Below are positions 1-10,718 of a DNA stretch of 64,000 bases, piece after piece. Each line of letters begins with the position of its first letter. Position 1 is the stretch's first letter. The notes under the pieces were generated by a model. That model was not told where the DNA came from. It made no database searches and saw nothing but the letters and a program-made list of their open reading frames with translations. The position numbers and the translations under genes are program-made. The stretch is from Trichaptum fuscoviolaceum (lineage: Eukaryota; Basidiomycota; Agaricomycetes; Hymenochaetales; Trichaptaceae), in assembly GCA_910574455.1 (NCBI GenBank), contig CAJSYZ010000005.1, positions 6,820,001 through 6,884,000 on the forward strand, written 5' to 3'.

Positions 1-845
1 CTTGTGCAGATGATGTTGAAGGTGAGGAGTAGTAAGGGTGAGAGTAGTAAGAAGACACCCATGTGCCGAAGATAGAAGCGCGATGATCAGGAGGGATGGA
101 TGGGTCTGTGAGAGGATGGTACGATCCTTCAGGTGGCGGGTAACCGAGAGAACTGTATGCACATTCTGTGATAAGTGAGACTCAGGGCTTGACAATGAAT
201 TTACATCGTTCGAGACGCACCGTAGATGAAGAATGTCCTCAAGTACTTGTCCAACGTACTCAGCACGGCCTCCGGGTACGATTCTAAGTGGCGCAAAAAT
301 GCCATAGTCGTTACGTTCCCCAGAGACCATCCCATTATCGCAAGCCCTCCCGACTTTCCATCCTCACTTGCCGGCGGAATATCCTTCTCTTTCACCACAT
401 TTGCCAGAAACTGTGCGACCTCGGAACCCCGGTTCTTCAGAAACTCAGTATGTTTCTCGGAGTCCGTGCTGTTTATTGCTTCGAGCTCGTTCGGCGAAAA
501 TGGTGTCGACCCAACGTAGTCTCTCCGGTTGAAGGCTATTACTCGCAGGTTGTACTTCTGTGCCACGGGCAAAAGGCGTCGGAAGTTCTCTGGCATAAGA
601 TTGGTTAGATACAATAACACATCTGATAGAACTAACTCACGAGCATGGTAGGTGTGTCCATGGACACACACGAGTGTCGTGTACGTACCTCCAGGCGGCG
701 CACCAGAGTCGATGTATGAGAACTCCGTGCCTCGACTGTCAACTTGGATCGTCTGCATGAATAACGATCTAGCAGAACGTCTCAGAACGAAGCTCCTTAA
801 GAAACCGCTCCTTAATGGCCCCTTGCTCAGAGACACAATCGACAT
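1..845 (-). CDS. alpha/beta hydrolase, 5' part (partial)
   Basis: Three exons on the minus strand, 845-641, 589-221 and 165-1, joined by GT-AG introns of 51 and 55 nt; the frame stays open across both joins and continues past the left edge. The product begins with a short leader and then shows the alpha/beta-hydrolase pattern: an oxyanion-loop motif VCVHGHTYHA, a strand-turn NRRDYVGSTPFS, and the nucleophile elbow GWSLGN (G-x-S-x-G, Ser nucleophile). Exon 3 encodes a lid-like piece ending in a Trp-Val-Ser-Ser-Tyr-Tyr stretch. The acid and His of the triad lie outside the window. Two starts are possible: Met at 845, or Met at 758, which would put the first beta-strand close to the N-terminus as is usual for this family. 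The substrate cannot be told from sequence. The fold is secure, the exact enzyme is not. Confidence 0.82.
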
Positions 846-1783
846 TCGCTGGACCGCATCGAACGTGCACTAACCGTCGATGGTTTCAAAAGTGAAGAAA
901 CGTTGAGGCAAAATTGAATTGCCCTGCTACATGTATCCGGCCGGGACCGATATATTACTCAACCATCGAGGCCTTTCACTGATACGTACCTCGTACTCGT
1001 ACGGATACATTTTGAACGACTTCAGGTCGACCGTCACTCAGGCTTTCGTTGATGTACTGCAGACGGTGGGTTGATAACTTGATACATGTAGTCGCTTCCT
1101 TCAGCCTTCAGGGCCGCGTTGTGCCTCCGATTCAAGTTCGGCTAGTATTCGTGAGTCTTCCTTGAACTTGAAGTTTCTTCACATTCAAAGCAAATGCTGA
1201 TTCACAGATTCTGGTATCTAGTGATACAATCGTCCTAAGTATCACTGGCTATGCTCCCTACTTCACTACCGTGGTTCAGACATAGTCACGGCGTACTGTA
1301 CACTGATTATTGCACACCGGGACATGCGTTGATCAAAGAAACATCACAAAGACGCTCCTAGAACATGCAAAGCTCTGGATGTGCCTTGAACAGCCTTGTT
1401 TCACTGCTTCTTTCTCGGCCTCACTGCCCTTGTTCCGTGCTGCAACACCTGATTCCTCCTTCGTCTCAATGCGAGGATCGTCGGCTTCTCTGATCGACGC
1501 TTTATATGTCCTGTGAGCCATTCTACCTGATATTTTTATAGTGGACATGAACCCGGAGACTATCAGGATCCGTCTAACAAAGCAACCCGTTCTGCCTTTA
1601 GTTAACGCCTCTGTGCCTGAAAGATTTTGATGAATCCGGTATCATCATACTGCTGGAGGGCGCCAATCTGGACAGCCTCTGGCACATGCGTAAGGCTTTC
1701 TAATGGCCCATTAGCAGATTGTTTCTATTATGGATAACCTGCGATAGGTCTGCACAAGATTTAAAAGGGACACTCGTAGCCGT
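846..1783. other. intergenic, no gene seen
   Basis: Short overlapping reading frames occur on both strands but none has family motifs or a convincing splice structure. It separates the divergent hydrolase and the helical-protein gene, so the promoters of both should lie here. Confidence 0.6.
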
Positions 1784-2906
1784 ATGCCCCTCTCCAACAC
1801 CGTCGAGGCATCTTGCCCCACCTTCATCCCTTTTCCCTCCAATACCATGGAATGGGGAAAACGCTGGCTTCTGAGTCCCTTTCGTTCGAAGAAGAACCGA
1901 CCTCCTGTAAAACTGATGAGTACTGAGGGCCTGAAACCAAACGATATCATCGATGCTCTTCAAAACCTGAAATACACTAAATATATATTTGACAAATGGG
2001 CGGAAGAGTTTGATAGGTGATGTGTCTTTTATAACAATGGACATCCAAATTCTCAAAACATTCACAACTTTCTGCCTCACAAACCAAGCGCACTTGAGGC
2101 TGAAATGTGCGACGCTCTATCTAACCTCAGAGGAAACTCACAGAAGCTGGCGGATGCTGTTGACAATATCTGCAACCTTCGATTAAACTATACAGAAGCC
2201 ATGGTCGAAATGTTCACCAATGCAAAGCATCGTGACTCAGGCATTATCGAAGTTCCTGAGTCCCTTATTCAGATTGGACAAATAATCGATGAGTCCTCAG
2301 CTTCGTTGGGCGCGCAGACGGGCGTCATGAAGGAGTTACTGGATTCTATCAAAGATTTGGCAGGAAGGATTGAGATGGCGAGGCGGAAGAAGGAGGATTC
2401 TCTTTGGCAGAAGATTAAGAAGTGGCTACAGAAGTTGTTTAATGTGCTCTCAACGGTCCTGAGCGCTTGCGCATTGGTGATCGCACCTTGCGATCCAAGT
2501 GGCACAATTGCATCTGCCTTCACCGCAGGGTGCACTCTTTCTACGACGATAAGTTCTCTTGTGGGGGAGCTTAATCAACCAAGTACGTTTGGACCTGTCC
2601 TTCTGTCTCGCTCTGAACCTTATGACATCCGTAGGTTCTGGACGAAAGAGAGAGAAAGAAAAAGAAGAGAAACTCATGACCTTCCTTAGCGAGACGTTAC
2701 CCCGTGATATACGCCAAACCCAGCTCGAACTCAATGCCGGCGAAAAGTCCTTGAGAACGATTAAGATGCTTAAGGTTGACTCGGAAGTCAAAATTCGCAC
2801 ACGAGTAAAACTAGAAGATTCCGATGCGATGATTAAAGTTTGGCAAGCGCACGGGAAGGCACTGGACTCCGTAAAACAGGTTAGCGCACAGTCGATGATA
2901 TTATAG
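1784..2906 (+). CDS. helical protein with hydrophobic segment, family member A
   Basis: Three exons, 1784-2016, 2089-2582 and 2635-2906, with introns of 72 and 52 nt; all three join in frame and give about 332 residues. The product is predicted almost entirely helical. A basic N-terminus is followed by long amphipathic helices, then a Lys/Trp-rich amphipathic stretch (WLQKLFNVLS) leading into a hydrophobic Ala/Ser/Thr-rich segment near residues 195-240, then a charged C-terminal helix pair. It shares the pattern W-L-x-K-[LI]-F-x-V-[LI]-S, then P-x-G-x-I-A and a Cys about nine residues on, with the protein at 8833-10370, so the two are probably paralogues. No enzyme motif is present. The layout, long helices around one hydrophobic hairpin, resembles membrane-inserting helical bundles, but that is inference. 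The next gene is a caspase-like protease on the other strand. An earlier Met inside exon 1 (near 1850) is an alternative start. Confidence 0.6.
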
Positions 2907-4049
2907 TCGACCCTCAATCCATGTCGCATATTCCACTCCCATATGCCTTCCCTGATTATTCTATGTATATGTATATCGAGACTCGAATAATATGTTGGTT
3001 TGAATATGGAACTGAAGGGACACTGAGGGGGCAAATAATTTAGTAAATGAGGTAATAATGATGCACAAGTTAAATACCAAGAAACCATCACCACTTGAAA
3101 GAGGTCCACAGACTAAGAAAGCCGAAGATCAATTGCTGTCATCGCCATCAGTACATACTATTAGCTCTATCATCATTTGGAAGATCATCAGTATTGTGTA
3201 CAGCCGAAGAAGGCTAAAAGTGTTCTACTGAATGGATGAAGACGGAGGCGGAAGGAGTAGGATGCCAAGTGCGTGCTCGACAGAGTGTGCTTTCATATCG
3301 ATCGACGGCAACTTCAAGCACATACATTTCCGGCCCTGTTCCTCAGTAAGAAGTGGCTTACGCCAGTGCCGTGCGACGGCAAGCTCATTCAAGTTACCGC
3401 TATCATGTAGTCTCGTAACCAGACCAGGCTACTTATATGGGTCGCAGGATCAAACTCTTCTGTTGCTAGTCAGTTCGAATTATGAAGCATACCAGACTAT
3501 TTGTCTTGTTCATTGCTTAGTTGGGTAGCAAGAAAACATCACACCGATGCTATGTATTAACCTTTACCTTCCTTTCTATCACATCTCTTCTCCAGAGATG
3601 GAGAACTGACTTAAGCAATTCGGATAGATTTGAAGTTGATCATTGTGTTTCCGGCCTATTTAGAGGAATTAGAGCAAGTGAGCAGATATTAAAAAGGGGG
3701 ACAACATACGAGATTTCTCGACAGTGACAATCTTGGTGTTTGGGGCGAGTCTTTATGGGTGGCGTCCCTATGAAGAATTGTCTTAGTGGTGAACGCGGCG
3801 CATAATTGACTGGACTCCCTTACACTAATATATCTATTAGTCTACTAAGCTGAATACCTGGGTTGGGCGACTCATTTCCAAGAGTCGGAGCGATAATTGG
3901 TGCTAGTAGGCACTCGTGAGCAACACCGTCAGCCCATCAAAAAGCCTATGACTATACCAATCTTTTCTATAAACAACTACACATTGGCAAATAATTGGAT
4001 TTCATTAGTGTGGTTGCACCCTTTCCGGATAGCGCACGGAAAAGCATAC
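2907..4049. other. 3' ends of convergent genes; last exons of the C14 gene not resolved
   Basis: Contains the 3' end region of the upstream helical-protein gene and the probable last exons of the minus-strand caspase-like gene, which I could not place. No other gene is supported here. Confidence 0.4.
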
Positions 4050-5667
4050 CCTTGTTACCACGCCATGTGTTTCCTCGCCTTTCCTTGTTTCCTTCGCATT
4101 GTACACAGAATCAGTCGCCGAAAGAAGTATCTATGAAATATTTAAGATTCGTGTTAATAGCGATTCAGACAAGCAAGCTTACTACAGCTGCTTTAGTGGC
4201 ATCGTGCCTCTTTTTCCTCTGTGCCTCCTCTTCCGGGGTTAGTATGAGGTTGGCAGAGGGCATTATTTCACCGTCCCCAGGGCAGTTAATCTAAATAACA
4301 AGTCAATTACAAGCAGATGTTGCCTTGTATAAATCTTATGTACGTACACGATACGGAAGGTCTGTGTTTCTGTCATTAGTTCTAAAGCTTGATGGCAGCA
4401 GAAGATCTCGGCACTAACCTAGGAATGTTCCGCTTTTGCATGCCTGAGAATCATGCAAGTGAATGGATGCCGTAAAGCAAATGGAGCAATGACTCGAGCA
4501 GGACTTACATCAATCATGACCTGCAGTGAAGAGGTTTGTATATGTCATGGGCTGTTGACAAGTCGTTAATCTCAAGGACAATACTCACAAAAAACTGCAC
4601 CCCTTCGAGACTTGCGAAATGATCGAGCTAGAGGATTAATGAGTATTCAGAAGTTATGTCCTGTGACTGAACGGATGGGCAAACATAATCTTTTCTGAAG
4701 TCCTGTAAATGACATCAGATTGCATTCAAGAGCTATGCACTGAGGAAGACGGACCTCCTCCGTATAATGCACAACACTGTAAGTCTTTTCTTTCTTTACT
4801 CCCTTTTCTCTCTTTTCCCCAAGGACGCACAAGTCTACAAGGAAATTGTTAAAGCTCCTTAGAAATACCGATTTTCAATGCTCTCACAGGTTTCAACTGG
4901 ATCCCTTTCGATCTCGAACCCATCGTCGATAAGGTGTCCCGTCCTGGATGTTGTAGCGCTTTGCGCTCCTGTTGTCTTAGCTGGAAGTGCTTTGGTGTTT
5001 CCGTGGCCAGCAACTAGCATTATCATCAGCGAGCTATCAATTCGGAGACAATCAACTCTTACAGTAGAACAGAAAGAAATCTCCCTTAGCTGGGGGCTCA
5101 TCATGCAGATGGTTCAAGCGTCCAGTCCTCATGTTCTCTATAAGCGGCATTTCGTACTTTGTGATCTTTGCTGTTGCCATAGCTGCATCATCATCTGACA
5201 ACATTCCAATATTTTGATAGTTGAGCTCTTTATTGATGATAACAGCTGCCAATGAGATGCTAATACACGTAATTCAAATTAAAAGAGCTCACTCTGACAG
5301 AATTTTCTCATTGAGATAGCATCGTTCGCGCAACCGCTGAGTCTGTTTATGTCCGGTGCATTGAGGTAGTTGATTCCGATCTGAACGCCTATAGCTTAGC
5401 TCGAATACCTAATATTGAGACGGAGAGACACACCAGAATTGCTGTCCTGAGTCTGCCCTCCGGAGTGGTTCGTCCTTTAGTGCCGCTGCTCTTCCCAGAG
5501 CTGCGAGCCGATACACCAGGAGATGGGACAGCGGCTGCATGTTCCGGAGCTCTTGTATAAGCTGTAGGAGCGCTGCCGGTCTTCGATGCACCGGTGCCTT
5601 TTGGTGCTGCGGAGATCTTTTGTTGGCTTGAACTTTGCTTTGTTCCGTGGCTCGGATTGGCGGACAT
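4050..5667 (-). CDS. metacaspase-like protease (caspase domain, peptidase C14), multi-exon
   Basis: A chain of small exons on the minus strand rebuilds a caspase domain. Exon 1 (5667-5434) encodes a Ser/Ala/Lys-rich low-complexity prodomain ending RTAIL. Exon 2 (5380-5293) gives IGINYLNAPD followed by GCANDA, the first beta-strand and p20 start typical of metacaspases. Exon 3 (5245-5063) contains GMLSDDDAA and GDFFLFY. Exon 4 (5013-4888) supplies AGHG, the catalytic His, so the join reads FYFAGHG. After a poorly resolved stretch (about 4890-4480), a 25-nt exon at 4443-4419 preceded by VMID completes D-A-C-K-S-G, the catalytic Cys motif. Further exons to 4050 continue the p10-like part. Introns are 47-53 nt where defined. 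The usual His after the catalytic Cys (DxCHSG) is Lys here. One candidate exon at about 4620-4700 has an in-frame stop unless an extra intron is used, so decay is possible. The 3' end is not fixed. Confidence 0.72.
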
Positions 5668-6679
5668 AATTGAAGACTGTAGGCAGTCTCAATCGTCAGT
5701 ATTGTGAAGAGATACAACGCGAAATATCTCGTACTACTGTGTGAATATAGGTTCCTGAAGTTGATCAGATGAGCGAGGTAGAGATCCCAAGACAATGATA
5801 CTTGGACTGCGTCTTCACTGTGTGTATAGAGATATTCACCTCCGAGTCAGCCTTTATATCAAAGCATGCCAGTGCTTTTGGATACAGGAGAGGATAGCTC
5901 CATGCTGGCCGGTGGAGGTGAACAGCCAAGGACGAAGGAGGTGTCCCCATGGGGCTCTGCTGCGACTACGGAATCGATATTCTCGAGATTTTGGCCATGG
6001 ACCTGATTTTGTCTTGAGTAAGTACTAAGTAGTAGAATTAGACTTCCGAGTCGGACTTGCACTTCGCCACCACGATTACCTATTGCTGCATCTTCTCCGA
6101 TATCTTCTCGCGTATAATCATCCTCGGCACCGCATCAACCAAGAGGCGTAGCGGTTTCTTCCTGAGTTGACTGATCATACTAGCCTGAGGAACACAGTCG
6201 ACTGAACTCAGAACTGAAATTCGAACGTTGTAATCACATGACCTCAGGCTTCAAGTAGTACTAGTACTAGTCTGCCGAGCCGTGTGCCGACTCAGAACCT
6301 TTCAACTTGAAGTTGCCGGCGGACTCAGCCGACCGGGGCACCGATATGTACGGGTCCAAGTTATATCCGCACACGAAGTTCCACGCATTCCGATGAATTC
6401 GGTTGAAGGTGAGGTACTGGAATCGTCGAGTCGTTGAAACGTCCCATTTCGATGCTGGGCCGATTCACATTGCAAGTGTTTTCTCCTTGCGAACTGCTCC
6501 GGTGTCTAGGTCAGTCGCTCTCAGACCTCTGAAAGTGCGATTTAGTTACTAAAGCTCTTGTAGTCAGGTATATAAGGCTTGCAATGGTTCAACAATGACT
6601 TAACAATGACCGTGAGTACTATCTTCATACACCTCCCTTCATCAGCACATGATGGCTCTGTTACAGAATTTTGTTGACT
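5668..6679. other. intergenic between divergent genes; TATA-like site
   Basis: No gene is seen. A TATATAAGG sequence at 6569-6577 lies about 105 nt upstream of the ATG at 6680 and fits a core promoter for the small gene that follows. The rest shows only scattered short frames. Confidence 0.45.
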
Positions 6680-7070
6680 ATGCTCCTCAGCGAAGAAGAC
6701 TATCAAAGGGCTCTAAGTTTGTCAGCGGGAAAAAGACTGGCGGCACCAACAAAGGATATTAGTTTGTCCGAGGCAAGTATTATGCTGATTCATGCACATA
6801 GACTAAGTTATTACCTGACTTTCAGAATCTCAAACAGTTTACTCTGATGCCAACAATGTCCTCGCTTACAAGTTGAACATTGATCTGAATGCCCGTTTGG
6901 CTACAATTATGCAAATATTGCAATCCTCCGGGAAACTTAATATCACGACGTTGAATACTCAGAGCGTAATAGGTATGTACTCGACAAATACTGTAGCAAC
7001 AGTATGAAACGTAAAATTGACTTCGTTAGCAAATGATATCAATAATCTGCTGCTGGCCCGGGGACGTTGA
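6680..7070 (+). CDS. small spliced gene, hypothetical protein of about 89 aa
   Basis: Exons 6680-6761, 6826-6972 and 7030-7070 join in frame through two short GT-AG introns (64 and 57 nt; the first donor is the weaker GTTTGT) and end in TGA. The product starts MLLSEED, has a basic segment SAGKRLAAPTKD, and then a helical C-terminal half (RLATIMQILQSSGK, IANDINNLLLARG). No family is recognised. Support comes from clean splice phase, a TATA-like element about 105 nt upstream and codon regularity, not homology. An upstream ATG with its own intron donor (about 6603) could add a few residues but breaks the frame. Transcript evidence would decide it. Confidence 0.42.
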
Positions 7071-7084
7071 CGCTGACGAACGGC

Positions 7085-7320
7085 AGCACGTTGGAAGGTA
7101 CTGTGTGTTAGGGCCGAGGACGTCTGAAGATCAAAGATTCAAATCTCCAGATGCCGAGTATTGTACTAGTAGAGAAGAAGCATTCCTGATATGACGACGT
7201 GACTCGGATCGTTTTCGCGTTTGCGTCCGAGTCCTCCTCCCACTGCAAGTCGGCCCTGCTGCTTCGCGCATCTACGTGCATGCGTGCATGCGCCTCCGCT
7301 ATGTAAAGATGCATATAAGT
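7085..7320 (-). repeat. dispersed repeat R1, copy 1
   Basis: Read on the minus strand this segment matches 39360-39560 on the plus strand over about 190-200 nt with small indels. Shared blocks include GAAGCAGCAGGG, GAGGACTCGGACGC, GGAATGCTTCTTCT, TTTGATCTTCAG and an end block CCTAACACACAGTACC. The two copies are in opposite orientation about 32 kb apart. Neither has a convincing coding frame. Likely an old non-autonomous transposon or a retroelement remnant. Confidence 0.7.
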
Positions 7321-8832
7321 ACATATCTTATTATCTCCTGCTGACTCGGCAGGAAGTGTGCTACATAAGAAGCCCTTTTACCTCCTTCGTTTTTTTCTAA
7401 CAATACATGTATGCATACGTACAGAGAGAGATAGGGTCACTCTGCAAGTCATCGCTCTGGGCGGTGGCTAGGTGTCCGGAATTGTGGTAGGGAAATAGGC
7501 GTAGTTTAGGTCGCGGAGACGCGGATCCGTCTCAGTTGAGAGTGAGAGAACGTCACGGTGGTACAAATCTTATCTCGAACTCTAAGTAGTATTGGCCAGT
7601 GGAAAAGGAAAGTAAGAGCGTATTGGGCCCGGGTGAGATGAGTTCCCGAGTCTACATACCAACTTACGGCCAGCGTACACACACGCATTGATACTACATA
7701 CGGTTGAGTTTCAAAGTTCGTACAGATAACTTCCTCAAATCCAAGTTGAAGTCCGGTGGTTTAAACTTTAAAGCTCCGAGTCGGAATTTGCCGGTTTAAC
7801 TTGAACTGGTCAACACTTCAAGTTTCGTCCGAGTCAGGCTTTCCGTCCTACACCTCCTCAGGCCTCGATAACTCAGATTGCCTAAAGAAGTGTCGAAATG
7901 CCAACCTTGTTTCAATATATTGTAATATGTATATGAACGACTCAGCTTCTATGTGCACAATGCGAGGATGTTCCCTGTTGGCTTATCTACAGAGTGAATT
8001 TCAAATTTCAACTAGCGAAAAGTCTTCAACTTGAAGTTGGCCAGGCTGACCCGTATTGACAGCTTTGAAGATCAATGTCCGTACGGTTTAACTTTCTCCT
8101 CCTGTATTATCTTGCAATGACCCAAGTTTTCCAGATGTTCTACTTATACTAGGAACCTGCCGAAGACACCGCCCCTCCGTAATGCGCTAGCAGTGGCGAT
8201 GTATGGCGTACATGCCTCACACAGCTTGGAAGTGACGTTAGCCTCGTGGCCTATGATATCCGCAGGCGCCTCTGATGTTGAAGCCCGCCATCGCATCGTC
8301 TAAGTCCACTTCTGAAATTGTCCAGCCTTGTCCAAAAAGCGACGCCCACTCCTTTCTAACGGAGGACATTTATGAGCTCTTCCAAGCTCACCACCGCTTG
8401 ACAATTCTGCTATTCTATAGGATGCGATATCATCAACGGCTACGGGCGTCTACTATTTTATGCTATTATGCGAAGTTCTGCATGATATTTCATCAAGTAC
8501 GTAAAAATAGCCAATCCAGGAGATAATCGAATTGAAAGAGGCCTATGCGTGCGCTCACGCTATGGCCTGTCTATTCAAGCCAGGTCCTGATATCACGAAT
8601 TGCTTGGGCCCAGCTACACATGTTGCTGCACCGCTGACCATCTTTCCTTTTTACTAGCTATAGGTACAGAACTGAATGGTCCCCAAGATACATAAATAGT
8701 GGCCCATGCAAGACGCAATTGCTACTGTTCTACCTCCCTCTGGCTTTCTCATCCTAGGCGCGCCGCTTTTTCAGGCCTCACCACCAAGACAAACTTAGAC
8801 TGACTCTTTGACTCCTTTCCGATACTAAGGGG
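7321..8832. other. intergenic, no gene seen
   Basis: AT-rich stretches alternate with recurrent short words built on TTGAAGTT and CCGAGTC. These words also occur near 6300 and 28470 and may be worn repeat fragments. No supported gene. Confidence 0.5.
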
Positions 8833-10370
8833 GTGACTATCGAAATGCTAGCTTCTCCTATGTCAATGCCTTGCGCACAGACATCATATGTCTCCTTCGA
8901 AGCCCCGCTCCCTTTTCAGCCGTTAGGGACCCCCGCTTGCGCCACTGCTCAGGTGAAATTCGTTGTGGGCACACCAAGAATACCGATGCACCATCACCGT
9001 TCTCAAACGTTTGATGCTTCAAGATCGCATCACAATAGGCATGATACATCGTCAAAGCCGGCGCGTCGATCCACCTGCCCCACACCGGGAACCAGCTCTC
9101 AACAGAAACGCCCCGTGAACAGGTCCCAATCGTTTACGCTTCCTCCTACTTCTTATTACCTGCCATCTCCTTACTCTCCCGAAGAAGTCCGCATAACATC
9201 CTCCTCTGCACCATGTCTGCCGGTGCCATTCCCTCAACCACACATATATACCTCCCCCTCGTTCCATCCACAAGTTCATGGAAATTCTCATCAGCATTCA
9301 CCTGCGCGGACAATTGGATCTGGTCATCGCAGCGCTCCTTTTGTCAATAATAATGATCCAGGAATAATTTCTGATGACATCCGTCTCGACCTCGTTGGCT
9401 GCGATGTACTTGTTCGTGCAGTGAAGGAAATCGAGGACTGCGCTGCCATCTTCTCAAATTGGGTTGAGCAGATCGACATGTATGTCTTTCTTCTTGTCAA
9501 TGTTCTTCGCTAAATGCTCATCACCGCTTTCTTTCCCAACCAATCAGCCGCGATACTGGAAAAGGTGATAAATACGAACGTCGCATTGTCGAGCTCGTCT
9601 TCGAGATTAATAATGACGGAGTCAGCATGGTCGGCGCGTCTCATACGATCTTGCGCACACACCAGGCGCTCGCGAAGCTCGTCAAACAACGCCTGGAGCT
9701 TCTCGCCTCCTCCGGTGGCGGCGATCTGTTCCCCTCAGCCAACCGCTCGCATTCTCATACACACTCACGGCACCATTCCAAGCGCAGTAAACCGGATGAC
9801 TTTCGGGTGCTCGCTGCTGAGATCAAGATTCAGTCGGCGGAAATCAGCTCGTATGTGCGACAGATGTATGAGAAGCTCAGCCAGCTTGTCGACGACATCA
9901 ACACCGTCAAGGGCGAGTACCGCATGAAGAAGAAAGTGTGGAACTGGCTCTGCAAAATCTTCTCGGTCATTAGCGGCGCACTCAACCTCACGAACTTCGT
10001 AAACATGTTCCACCCTCTCGGGCCGATCGCTGCACCGATCACAAGCGCATGCCAGACAGTCGCCTCAATCGCGGTCAAGGTATGCGAGAAGATCAAAGAA
10101 GGCTACGACACGAAGCGTCTCGAGGATCTACTCGTGTACATCAAACGCGAGATCCCGCGCTCGGTCGACCTCGCACGTCGTGCACTGACGAGTTTCGAGT
10201 CGGATCTACTTCGCGTTTTCGAGGCCGTCGATCGCGGAGAGGCAAGCGGGTGGATAAGTGCCTCTGAGGCAGCGCGGGCGAGCAAAAATTGGCGTCAAGC
10301 TCTGGCCAGGCTCGAGGCTCGAGATAGTACACATCAATCTATGTATGATGTGACCATAGGGGCCTTGTAA
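8833..10370 (+). CDS. helical protein with disordered N-terminus, family member B
   Basis: Two exons, 8833-9479 and 9548-10370, with a 68-nt GT-AG intron, giving about 489 residues in one frame. Residues 1-180 are Pro/Ser/His-rich and probably disordered. Residues 180-260 form helices (LVRAVKEIEDC, FSNWVEQID), and a His/Ser-rich linker follows. The C-terminal 200 residues are helical: a heptad-like stretch before KKKVWNWLCKIFSVIS, a hydrophobic Pro/Gly/Ala segment around HPLGPIAAPI, then charged helices to the end. The W-L-C-K-I-F-S-V-I-S core and the P-x-G-x-I-A block match the protein at 1784-2906, but the long N-terminal extension is specific to this one. An AATAAA signal at 10659 fits its 3' end. 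Function unknown; a membrane-contacting role is only inferred from the hydrophobic segment. Confidence 0.72.
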
Positions 10371-10718
10371 GGTTAGGTGAAATGACTTACCCGATAACGA
10401 CAAGGTTGAGATTACTGCATGAAATCCTTCCACGTATTATTCACTTCATCCTATACCCAGTATTCCGTTCCAAGTTTGTGTATCACTTACAAGCCATGCT
10501 CGCCGCATTTGCGTCACCCTGCTTTCCTGCTTTGCTCACTCTGCTTTCCTGCTTTGCATACTGCCTTTCCACGTTCGCTCTTCTGTATTCGTTTTCGAAC
10601 CCTTAGTCGTTTCCCTAGCTCATAGGCATCACACTGTTAGCTCTGTAGTAGTAATGTTAATAAAGATACATCTTATTGTCAATTGTCTCTAATCGAATCA
10701 TGGCAAGCCATCATAGTC
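10371..10718. other. intergenic between convergent genes
   Basis: Holds the 3' flanks of the helical-protein gene and the reductase gene. Short pyrimidine-rich frames are present, no gene supported. Confidence 0.5.
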
